From Oxalobacteraceae bacterium UBA6704 (GTDB lineage Bacteria > Pseudomonadota > Gammaproteobacteria > Burkholderiales > Burkholderiaceae_D), in assembly GCA_002454505.1 (NCBI GenBank), contig DKJA01000007.1, positions 1-31,575 on the forward strand: DNA of 31,575 bases. Reading direction: 5' to 3'. Position 1 is the stretch's first letter, and every line of letters starts with the position of its first letter. Of this stretch, positions 15,810 to 22,503 are shown piece by piece. The position numbers and the translations under genes are program-made. The notes under the pieces are model-generated. The model had not been told where the DNA came from. It searched no databases and saw only the letters and a program-made list of their open reading frames with translations.

Positions 15810-17584
15810 GTCTTGTCTCCTTCGTGGTTCAGGGGCAGGCGCACGTCGAACTGCGCACCGCCGTCCGGCAGATTATGCGCCGTCAGCTGGCCGTTCATCG
15901 CCTGCACGATCGACGATGATATCGCCAGGCCCAGTCCCAGCCCCTGGCCGGACGGCTTGGTGGTGTAGAACGGCTCGAACAGGTGGGGCGCCACGTCCTG
16001 CGGGATGCCGCTGCCGGTATCGAGAATGCTGACGACCGCGTGGCCGTCGTCGCGCCGCAGCTGTACGGACACGCGGCGCACCGGTGCGCCTTCGACGGCA
16101 TCGAGCCCGTTGCGCAGCAGGTTGATCAGCACCTGCTCGATGCGCACGGCATCGCCGCAGACGACCAGCGGCCGGTCCGGCGTGGCGATATCCAGCGTGG
16201 CATCGCGCCGCCGGAATTCGCTCTCGAGCAGGAAGCTCGACGCGCGTACGGAGCGCTCCAGGTCCACGCTGTCGATCGTTTCGCCCTTGCGGGCAAAGCC
16301 TTTCAGCTGCGCGATGATGGCGCCCATCCGCGCGCTGGCATCGCTGATGTGGCCCAGGTTGCCGGCCGCCTGGTCCACCTGGCCCCGCTGCAGGAAGGTG
16401 CGGGCATTGTCGGCAAAGGCGCGGATCGCCGCCAGCGGCTGGTTCAGTTCATGCGTGACGCCGGCCGCCATCTGGCCCAGCATCGCGAGCTTGCCCGCCT
16501 GGACCAGCTCATTTTGCGTGGTGCGCAGCAGCTGCGACGTCTCCTGCAGCTTGGCATATTTCTGCTCGAGGTGGCGGTTCGTGTCGGACAGCTGTTCGGT
16601 GCGTTCGGCGATGCGGCGGTCCAGTTCCTGTGCGGCCTGGTGCAGCGCTTCGCGCGATGCGAGGCGTTCCTCGAGACGGCGCCGCCGCTGGTGCAGCGCC
16701 CATGCCGACACGCCGCCACACGCCAGCAGCAGCGCCGCGCCCAGCGCCCAGCCGGCGCCGTTGCGCAGCACGCGCGACTGGTTCGGGTACAGCATCAGCT
16801 GCCAGCCCAGGCGGCCCAGCGGCAACGTCACGTGCGGCGCACCGGCATCCTTCAGTTGCGTGATCGTCTTGCCCAGGTATTGCTGCGTCTGGGCGAAACC
16901 GGCCAGCGTGTTCGCATCCAGCGGGCCAAGGCTGTGGTACTTCCATTCGGGCCGGTTGGACAGGAAGATCACGCCGTGGGGATCGGCCAGCACGATGGGC
17001 TCTTCGCTGCTCTGCCAGTTCGCCTCGAAGTCGGCCAGCCCGATTTTTACGGCAATGACGCCGATGATGCGCCCGCCCGAAATCCCGTTGCGGAACACGG
17101 GCTGCGCGATGAAGTAGCCCGGCTCGCCCGTGCTGGTGCCGATGCCGTAGAAGCGTCCGGCACGGCCGCGAATCGCTTCGCGAAAGTAGGGGCGGTACGA
17201 GTAATTGGCGCCGACGAAGCCGAGCGGCTGGTCCCAGTTGCTGGCGCCCAGCGTCAGACCGCTGGTATCCATCAGGTACAGCGCGCCGACCTTGGCCTGC
17301 TGCTGGATCGTCTTCAGCGTGCGGTTCAGGCGGTCGATCGCATCGGGGTCAATCGGGTGGGCGAGGGCGTGCGTGAGGTCGGGCTGCTGGCCCAGCACGA
17401 AGGGCAGCGTCTCGAAGCGCTCGAGCACCGATTGCAGGTCCGGCGCCATCAGCTGCAGCTGCCGCCGCCCCTGCTCGAGCGCATCCTCCCGCGCCCGGTG
17501 CATGCCCAGCACAAAGGCGCCGGCAACGATGGCAGCCGCCACGAGGGCGGCCATCGCGATCAGCAGGGACTTGTTCAGGCGCAT
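15806..17584 (-). CDS. dctB: Sensor histidine kinase, DctB-like
   Basis: This inner-membrane kinase of 592 residues partners the response regulator that overlaps its 3' end. It has a first membrane segment (about 7-27), a periplasmic double-Cache sensor region (about 30-275, including ANYSYRPYFREAIRGRAGRFYGIGTST, typical of DctB), a second membrane segment (about 277-297) and a coiled coil (about 300-365). The HisKA domain follows with phospho-acceptor H378 in GVTHELNQPLAAI. The HATPase domain carries an N box (INLLRNGLDAVEG), DTGSGIP and GLGLGLAI. DctB senses succinate, fumarate and malate. Cache relatives such as AauS sense acidic amino acids, so the ligand is open. The ATG at 17584 has no clear ribosome site. 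A family B repeat pair separates the gene from the ABC ATPase gene upstream. Confidence 0.9.
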   Translation of the reverse strand: MRLNKSLLIAMAALVAAAIVAGAFVLGMHRAREDALEQGRRQLQLMAPDLQSVLERFETLPFVLGQQPDLTHALAHPIDPDAIDRLNRTLKTIQQQAKVGALYLMDTSGLTLGASNWDQPLGFVGANYSYRPYFREAIRGRAGRFYGIGTSTGEPGYFIAQPVFRNGISGGRIIGVIAVKIGLADFEANWQSSEEPIVLADPHGVIFLSNRPEWKYHSLGPLDANTLAGFAQTQQYLGKTITQLKDAGAPHVTLPLGRLGWQLMLYPNQSRVLRNGAGWALGAALLLACGGVSAWALHQRRRRLEERLASREALHQAAQELDRRIAERTEQLSDTNRHLEQKYAKLQETSQLLRTTQNELVQAGKLAMLGQMAAGVTHELNQPLAAIRAFADNARTFLQRGQVDQAAGNLGHISDASARMGAIIAQLKGFARKGETIDSVDLERSVRASSFLLESEFRRRDATLDIATPDRPLVVCGDAVRIEQVLINLLRNGLDAVEGAPVRRVSVQLRRDDGHAVVSILDTGSGIPQDVAPHLFEPFYTTKPSGQGLGLGLAISSSIVQAMNGQLTAHNLPDGGAQFDVRLPLNHEGDKT

Positions 17585-17620
17585 GGGGGATTTTACTGCT
17601 TGATGACCGCCGTTCGTACA

Positions 17621-17736
17621 GCCGAGTTCGTGTCCACTTTCACCACCGTGGTGTCAGACACCGACATGGACACAAGCTCGGCATTAACATTGATGAGTCC
17701 GTGTCTATGTCGGTGTCTGACACCATGGTGGACACG
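17621..17736. repeat. Repeat family B, inverted pair 2
   Basis: Unit 1 (17621-17682) is bounded by GCCGAG and CTCGGC and has core GGTGTCAGACACC at 17650-17662. Its long flank (GTGTCCACTTTCACCAC) matches the long-flank unit of pair 1. Unit 2 (17701-17736, core 17712-17724) lies in the opposite orientation and ends 7 bases before the ABC ATPase stop codon. It separates the importer operon from the kinase gene on the same strand. Confidence 0.8.
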
Positions 17737-17742
17737 GTCCCG

Positions 17743-18549
17743 TCAGTCGACCGCCGCCATCCGCATCTCGTCGTTGTGATGCCGCTGCTGCTCTTCCATC
17801 ACCAGCATGCCCAGCTCGCGTTTCAGCGCGTTGAACTCGGCGGAGGATGGGTCGCGCAGGCGGGGCAGCTCGACCAGCATGTCGCGCTTCACCGTGCCTG
17901 GCCGGTACGTCATGACGACGATGCGGTCGGCCAGGTAGATCGCTTCCTCGATCGAGTGAGTGACGAAGATGATGGTCTTCTTCAGCTCGGCCCAGATGCG
18001 CAGCAGCTCGTCCTGCAGGTTGCGGCGGGTGAGGGCGTCCAGCGCGCCGAACGGCTCGTCCATCAGCATGATCGGCGAGTCGAGCGCCAGCACGCGGGCA
18101 ATCGCCACGCGCTGCCGCATGCCGCCGGACAGGTCCTTCGGATAGCGGTGGCGGAAGTCCGTCAACGACAGCATCTGCAGCAGTTTCGACACGGTCGCAT
18201 CGATCTGCGCCTTCGACTGGCCTTTGACTTCGAGGCCGAAGGCGATGTTCTTCTCGACCGTCATCCATGGGAACAGCGCGTATTCCTGGAACACCATGCC
18301 CCGCTCCGGGCCGGGGCCGGTAATCAGCTCGCCGTCCGCCGTGATCGTGCCGGAAGACGGCAGCGAGAAGCCCGCCACCGCGTTCAGCAGCGTCGACTTG
18401 CCGCAGCCGGAAGGGCCCAGCAGGCAGACGAACTGGCCCTGCGGGATCTGCAGGTCGATGTCCTTCAGCGCCACCACTTCGCGGCTGTCCGTTTTGAAAA
18501 CCTTGTTGACGCCTTTGATATCGATATGGGTGGGGTTCGAATGCGTCAT
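17743..18549 (-). CDS. ABC importer ATP-binding protein, nitrate/sulfonate/taurine type
   Basis: This ATPase of 268 residues energises the importer encoded with it. It has Walker A GPSGCGKST (45-53), the Q loop in VFQEYALFPWMTV, the ABC signature LSGGMRQR (140-147), Walker B MLMDEP (161-166) with D loop GALD, and the switch histidine in VTHSIEEA. The sequence belongs with the SsuB/TauB/NrtD group. It is the last gene of a three-gene operon. One base separates its ATG from the permease stop codon, so translation is probably coupled. Substrate cannot be decided from the ATPase. Confidence 0.93.
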   Translation of the reverse strand: MTHSNPTHIDIKGVNKVFKTDSREVVALKDIDLQIPQGQFVCLLGPSGCGKSTLLNAVAGFSLPSSGTITADGELITGPGPERGMVFQEYALFPWMTVEKNIAFGLEVKGQSKAQIDATVSKLLQMLSLTDFRHRYPKDLSGGMRQRVAIARVLALDSPIMLMDEPFGALDALTRRNLQDELLRIWAELKKTIIFVTHSIEEAIYLADRIVVMTYRPGTVKRDMLVELPRLRDPSSAEFNALKRELGMLVMEEQQRHHNDEMRMAAVD

Positions 18550-18550
18550 G

Positions 18551-19372
18551 TCAGTTCTCCAGGCCGCGGTGCCAGCGCAGCAGGTGGTTGTTCAGTTTGT
18601 TCATGCCCACGTCGATGATCAGGCCGAGGATGCCGATCGAGATCATGCCGGCGATGATTTTATCGGACCAGAAGTACTCGCGCGCTTCCAGGATGCGGAA
18701 GCCGAGGCCATTGTTCACGGCGATCATCTCCGACACGATGACGACGATGAATGCGGTACCGATACCGATCCGCACGCCGGACAGGATGTACGGCACGGCG
18801 GCCGGCAGCATCACGCGGACGAACATCGTCCCCTGCGACACGCCCAGGTTGCGGGCGGCGCGGATGTAGATGCCGTCGACCTGGCGCACGCCGGCGATGG
18901 TGTTCATCAGCACCGGGAAGAAGGCGCCCAGCGCGATCAGGAAGAACGCCGGCGCATTGCCCAGGCCGAACCACAGGATCGACAGCGGGATGTAGGCGAT
19001 CGGCGGGATCGGCCGCAGCACCTGCATCAGCGGGTTGATCCACGCGTAGATGCGCTGGCTGGCACCCATCACGAGGCCCAGCGGCAGCGCCAGGCCGGCG
19101 CCGATGGCGAAGCCGACCAGCACGCGGTACATGCTGCTGAGGGTATCCATCCACAGCTCGCCGGACCAGGCCCATGCCAGCCACGATTGCGTGGCCGGGT
19201 CACGTTCCTGCAGCGGCAGCGCGTATTCGACGAATTTCTGCGCCACGGCCACCGGCGAAGGCAGCACCTGCGGGTTGATCCAGCCGAGCGTGGCGGAAGC
19301 CTGCCACAGCGCGATCACGATGATGGGGACGATCGCCCCCACGGCGATCTCTCGCCAGTCGGTTTTTGCCAT
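18551..19372 (-). CDS. ABC importer permease, SsuC/TauC type
   Basis: This inner-membrane permease of 273 residues has about six hydrophobic segments. They begin at AVGAIVPIIVIALW near the N-terminus and end with IAGMISIGILGLIIDVGM. The cytoplasmic EAA loop that docks the ATPase reads RAARNLGVSQGTMFVRVMLPAAVPYILSG, with the conserved AA, G and P. It lies between the binding-protein gene and the ATPase gene, with 12 bases before it and 1 after. A single permease gene implies a homodimer. Confidence 0.93.
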   Translation of the reverse strand: MAKTDWREIAVGAIVPIIVIALWQASATLGWINPQVLPSPVAVAQKFVEYALPLQERDPATQSWLAWAWSGELWMDTLSSMYRVLVGFAIGAGLALPLGLVMGASQRIYAWINPLMQVLRPIPPIAYIPLSILWFGLGNAPAFFLIALGAFFPVLMNTIAGVRQVDGIYIRAARNLGVSQGTMFVRVMLPAAVPYILSGVRIGIGTAFIVVIVSEMIAVNNGLGFRILEAREYFWSDKIIAGMISIGILGLIIDVGMNKLNNHLLRWHRGLEN

Positions 19373-19384
19373 CTAAAACTCCGC

Positions 19385-20356
19385 TTACTTGATGTTCAGG
19401 GATTTCTTTGCTTCGTCCAGCAGGTCGGTCTTGACCCACTCCGTCGCGACCGGCGGCTTGCGCATCTTGCCCACGCCCGTCTTGTTCATCACGTCCGTGG
19501 TGACCTGGATGTGCTGGACGGAGATGTCGTAGGTGTATGGCGAGTTGGCGATCGCGTCGTTGAAGTCGTCGGCCGTGATCTGGTTCTTGAAGATCGACTC
19601 GCGCACGTATTTCTCGGCGACGGCCTTGTTGTCGATGAAGGTCTTCGTCGCGGTGACGAAGCACTGCATGAATTTCTGCGCGGTGGCGCGGCGCTCCTTG
19701 TAGAACTTCTCGCTGACCACCAGCGTGCGCACCGGTTCGCCGATCGGCGTGTCGTACGGTTTCATCACTTCCACGCCGTAGCCCTTGTTGATGGCCTGCG
19801 ACGACTGCGGCTCCGACTGCATGATCGCATCGAGGTTCTTGCCCAGCAGCGCCTGGTTCAGGTCGGCGAAGGCCAGCAGCACCAGCTGCACGTCCTTGCC
19901 CGGGTTTTCCGAGTAGGTCAGGCCGGCCTGCGACAGTTCGGCCGCCAGCAGCACCTCGTGGATGCCGCCGCGCGTGACGCCGACTTTTTTACCTTTCAGA
20001 TCCTTGACGGACTTGATGTTCGAATCGGGACGGGCGACGAGGCGCGCACCGCCTTTGGCAAAGCCGGCCACGACGTAGATCGGCGCACCGTTGGCGCGGC
20101 CCTGGATGGCCGCTTCCGAGGCGGTGGCGCCCACGTCCAGCTCGCCGGCCAGGATGGCCTGCATGACGTCCGGACCCTTGGCGAAGATGTGCTCCTCGAC
20201 CTTGATGCCGCACTTCGGCGCGATTTCCTTGATGTACGAGACGGCACCGTAGTGCGCGAATTTCAGGTTGCCGAGGCGGACCACTTCCTGCGCCTGGACG
20301 GCGGTGGAAGCGAAGGCGGCGGCGAGGGCAACGGCTAACAGGCGGGATTTGGTCAT
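19385..20356 (-). CDS. ABC importer periplasmic substrate-binding protein, NMT1/SsuA-like
   Basis: This exported protein of 323 residues captures the substrate for the importer. A signal peptide (MTKSRLLAVALAAAFASTAVQAQ) precedes a type II binding fold. Lobe 1 begins VVRLGNLKFAHYGAV, with ELDVGATASEAAIQGRANGAPIYVVA as the SsuA/TauA/NMT1-like segment. The hinge region has DLKGKKVGVTRGGIHEVLL. The ATG at 20356 was chosen because GGAGA lies 9 bases upstream and the signal peptide starts there. An upstream ATG at 20389 would fall before the predicted sigma-54 start site. Family members bind nitrate, alkanesulfonates, taurine, thiamine precursors or aromatic acids. No desulfonation, nitrate-assimilation or thiamine gene is adjacent, so the ligand is unknown. 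It is the first gene of the operon. Confidence 0.92.
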   Translation of the reverse strand: MTKSRLLAVALAAAFASTAVQAQEVVRLGNLKFAHYGAVSYIKEIAPKCGIKVEEHIFAKGPDVMQAILAGELDVGATASEAAIQGRANGAPIYVVAGFAKGGARLVARPDSNIKSVKDLKGKKVGVTRGGIHEVLLAAELSQAGLTYSENPGKDVQLVLLAFADLNQALLGKNLDAIMQSEPQSSQAINKGYGVEVMKPYDTPIGEPVRTLVVSEKFYKERRATAQKFMQCFVTATKTFIDNKAVAEKYVRESIFKNQITADDFNDAIANSPYTYDISVQHIQVTTDVMNKTGVGKMRKPPVATEWVKTDLLDEAKKSLNIK

Positions 20357-20392
20357 GCTGGTCTCCGGTAGGGTTATTGTGCCTACCAAGAT

Positions 20393-20408
20393 AGCAGCTT
20401 TCGTGCCA
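20393..20408 (-). promoter_or_regulatory. Sigma-54 (-24/-12) promoter of the ABC importer operon
   Basis: The minus strand reads TGGCACGAAAGCTGCT from 20408 to 20393. This matches TGGCACG-N4-TTGCW with one mismatch. GG (20407-20406) and GC (20395-20394) are separated by exactly 10 bases. Transcription would start near 20382, 26 bases before the ATG at 20356, with GGAGA between. A palindrome AGAAAT-CGTT-ATTTCT lies directly upstream. Confidence 0.7.
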
Positions 20409-20486
20409 GAAATAACGATTTCTGCAAGTGATTGATTCGATTCAGTTGGTGCGGTGCGTCAATGTCCGCTGTATCAAGTCTGCGGC

Positions 20487-20529
20487 GGCGGGTTTCCGCC
20501 GATCCGCCATCCCGCGTGCGGTTTTCCGC
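20487..20529. promoter_or_regulatory. Twin CGG-N4-CCG palindromes, candidate activator sites for the sigma-54 promoter
   Basis: GGCGG-GTTT-CCGCC (20487-20500) and GCGG-TTTT-CCGC (20518-20529) share the core CGG-N4-CCG. Their centres are 30 bases apart (about three helical turns) and about 111 and 141 bases upstream of the predicted start at 20382. This is the normal place for enhancer sites of NtrC-family activators. The form recalls the TTCGG-N4-CCGAA sites reported for AauR, a DctD-like regulator. Binding by the DctD-like protein encoded nearby is inference. Confidence 0.5.
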
Positions 20530-20534
20530 CTGCG

Positions 20535-20649
20535 GATGAGCTCGTGTCCACCATGGTGTCTGACACCGACACTGACACGAGCTCATCTACACAACAGCCG
20601 AGTTCGTGTCCACGTCGGTGTCTGACACCATGGTGGACACGGTCTCGGC
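20535..20649. repeat. Repeat family B, inverted pair 3
   Basis: Unit 1 (20535-20587) has perfect 14-bp outer arms (20535-20548 with 20574-20587) around core GGTGTCTGACACC (20555-20567). Unit 2 (20597-20649, core 20617-20629) is inverted and bounded by GCCGAG and CTCGGC. The pair fills the space between the candidate activator sites and the stop codon of the POT transporter gene. With the sigma-54 promoter it accounts for the whole 302-base gap 20357-20658. Confidence 0.85.
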
Positions 20650-20658
20650 AGTAGTGGT

Positions 20659-22239
20659 TCAGGCCTCCGAACGGTAGTTGTCGACCATCTTGTACTTCAT
20701 CGCATACATTCCGAACAGCACGGCGGTGACGAGCGCGAAGCCGGCGAAGAAGAACATCTGGAATGCGGCGACCGACAGCCCTGTGTCGCCGATATGCCCC
20801 AGCACCATGTCGTTCTTCACGCTGGCGTTGACGATCAGCACCCACAGGTTGCCGACGGTGACGGCCAGCGTCCAGAAGCTCATGATCGCACCCTTCATCG
20901 AGCGGGGCGCCTGGCTGTAGGCGAATTCGAGGCCGGTGGCGGAGACGAGCACTTCGCCCATCGTCAGCAGCGCGTACGGCGCCAGCTGCCACAGGATCGA
21001 CATCGGCGTGCCCGCATCCATCGATACCTGGATCCAGCCGATCACCAGCCACGATACGGCGGTCAGCGCGATGCCGGCCGTCATGCGGCGCAGCGCGGTG
21101 GGGATGATGCCCAGCTTGAACAGCAGCGGATAGACGACGAAGTTGTTGAACGGGATCAGCAGCATCACCAGCAGCGGGTTCACCGCCTGCATCTGCGCCG
21201 GCAGCACCTGGAATTCCCAGCCGAACAGGTTCAGCATCGGGCTCGTCATGTCGTTGGCCTGCACGATCCACGTGGACGCTTTCTGGTCGAACAGCGACCA
21301 GAACGGCGTCACCAGCGCGAACACGACGAGGATGCGCAGCACGGCGCGTACGCCTTCCACCGCTTCGTCCGGATGGTGGCCGCGCGCGCGGTCCAGCTGC
21401 ATCGCGGTACCGATGCCGCCGAACGCCAGCAGCAGCACCAGCGCGGTACACGCGGCGATGACGAAGCCCCACGAGAACGACATCGCCAGCGACACCACGG
21501 CACCGGCCACGCCCACCACGGCCACGACGAGGCCCGGCCGGCCCTGGCCCGGTGCCTTCGCCAGCAAAGCAGTGCGCGCCACGCGCGTCAGCGAATCGGG
21601 GCTCGGCGCGGCCGGCGGCACGTGCACATATTTTTTATTCCCCATCCAAAAAATGAGGGCGGCCAGTGCCATCAACAGGCCGGGAATGCCGAAGGCGACG
21701 GACGGGCCGTACTCGCGCAGGAACAGCGGCATCAGCAGCGATGCAAAGAAGGAGCCGAAGTTGATCGACCAGTAGAACGCGTCGTAGACCAGCTTGGCGC
21801 GGTTCTTGTTGGTGTGGTCGAACTGGTCGCCCACGAAAGCGGCCACCAGCGGCTTGATGCCGCCCGCGCCCAGCGCGATCAGAAACAGGCCGAAATAAAA
21901 GCCCGTCACATTGTGTTCGAACAGGGCCAGGCACGCATGGCCGGCCACGTACACGAGGCTCAGCCAGAAAATCGTGTTGTATTTACCGAACCAGCGGTCG
22001 GCCAGCCAGCCGCCCAGCAGCGGGAAGAAGTACACGCCGATGACGAAGGTGTGGAAGACGTGCTTGGCCTCGCCGGCGCGGTCTTCCAGCGGGATGAACA
22101 GCAGCAGGGTGCTGATCAGGAACGGCGTCAGGATATTGCGCATGCCGTAGAAGCTGAAGCGCTCAGCCGCCTCGTTGGCGATGATGTACGGAATCTGGCG
22201 CGGCAGCGGGCCATTCCCTGTTTGAATTGCAGTCGACAT
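20659..22239 (-). CDS. Proton-dependent oligopeptide transporter (POT/PTR2 family)
   Basis: This inner-membrane symporter has 526 residues and about 14 hydrophobic segments. It carries the POT signature NEAAERFSFYGMRNIL (residues about 22-37, the ExxER motif that couples protons) and the second PTR2 block GAGGIKPLVAAFVGDQF followed by FYWSINFGS. POT carriers import di- and tripeptides with protons. Some members carry nitrate or other solutes, but bacterial members mostly take up peptides. A role beside the exported dipeptide-releasing M2 peptidase at 2321 is possible but the genes are far apart. The ATG at 22239 follows GGGGGCG. It is divergent from the GH13 gene. Its stop codon is followed directly by family B repeats, with no classical terminator. 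Confidence 0.93.
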   Translation of the reverse strand: MSTAIQTGNGPLPRQIPYIIANEAAERFSFYGMRNILTPFLISTLLLFIPLEDRAGEAKHVFHTFVIGVYFFPLLGGWLADRWFGKYNTIFWLSLVYVAGHACLALFEHNVTGFYFGLFLIALGAGGIKPLVAAFVGDQFDHTNKNRAKLVYDAFYWSINFGSFFASLLMPLFLREYGPSVAFGIPGLLMALAALIFWMGNKKYVHVPPAAPSPDSLTRVARTALLAKAPGQGRPGLVVAVVGVAGAVVSLAMSFSWGFVIAACTALVLLLAFGGIGTAMQLDRARGHHPDEAVEGVRAVLRILVVFALVTPFWSLFDQKASTWIVQANDMTSPMLNLFGWEFQVLPAQMQAVNPLLVMLLIPFNNFVVYPLLFKLGIIPTALRRMTAGIALTAVSWLVIGWIQVSMDAGTPMSILWQLAPYALLTMGEVLVSATGLEFAYSQAPRSMKGAIMSFWTLAVTVGNLWVLIVNASVKNDMVLGHIGDTGLSVAAFQMFFFAGFALVTAVLFGMYAMKYKMVDNYRSEA

Positions 22240-22267
22240 GGTCGCCCCCGGAAACGTAATGGACGGG

Positions 22268-22297
22268 ATGCTATGCCGAATCGTGCCTTGCTGGCAA
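22268..22297 (-). promoter_or_regulatory. Sigma-70 promoter of the POT transporter gene
   Basis: On the minus strand, TTGCCA (22297-22292), an 18-base spacer and TAGCAT (22273-22268). The expected start near 22261 leaves a leader of about 22 bases. The -35 matches 5 of 6 bases and the -10 matches 4 of 6. Confidence 0.45.
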
Positions 22298-22339
22298 TGG
22301 CGAACTCAGCCGCCAATGCAGCCTGAAGCGCGAAAAATG

Positions 22340-22354
22340 TGTAGTTTAACTACG
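22340..22354. promoter_or_regulatory. HexR-like operator, distal box of the GH13-glk genes
   Basis: TGTAGTTTAACTACG contains the perfect 13-bp palindrome GTAGTT-T-AACTAC. It is the best match in the window to a HexR-type box. It lies 86 bases upstream of the GH13 -35 element and 43 bases behind the -35 of the divergent POT promoter, so it could influence either gene. Confidence 0.55.
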
Positions 22355-22439
22355 GCTGCGCAGCAAGAATATTTTCATTTATCAGCATAAGTCATTGTTT
22401 TATATGGGTGATGTGCGACTACGTTGCCGATTTTCGGCG

Positions 22440-22468
22440 TTGATGAATCCATATGCTTGATGTATATT
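22440..22468 (+). promoter_or_regulatory. Sigma-70 promoter of the GH13 alpha-glucosidase gene
   Basis: TTGATG (22440-22445), a 17-base spacer and TATATT (22463-22468). The start near 22475 supports the ATG at 22504 as the translation start and excludes the ATG at 22453, which would not be transcribed. Confidence 0.65.
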
Positions 22469-22475
22469 CTCTACA
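22461..22475. promoter_or_regulatory. HexR-like operator overlapping the GH13 promoter -10
   Basis: TGTATATTCTCTACA matches 11 of 15 positions of TGTARTNNNAYTACA and keeps both outer half-sites TGTA and TACA. It covers the -10 and the expected start site, the same arrangement as the box at 6722-6736. Confidence 0.4.
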
Positions 22476-22503
22476 AGACTCATCAACCTTTCCCGTACAG
22501 CCC

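Noticed and set aside
22280..22300. Second sigma-54 promoter before the POT gene (AGGCACGATTCGGCAT on the minus strand)
   Set aside because: The GG to GC spacing is one base short, which abolishes sigma-54 recognition. A sigma-70 promoter fits the same place.
22453..22503. Earlier ATG start for the GH13 enzyme
   Set aside because: It lies upstream of the predicted transcription start and adds 17 residues not seen in the family.
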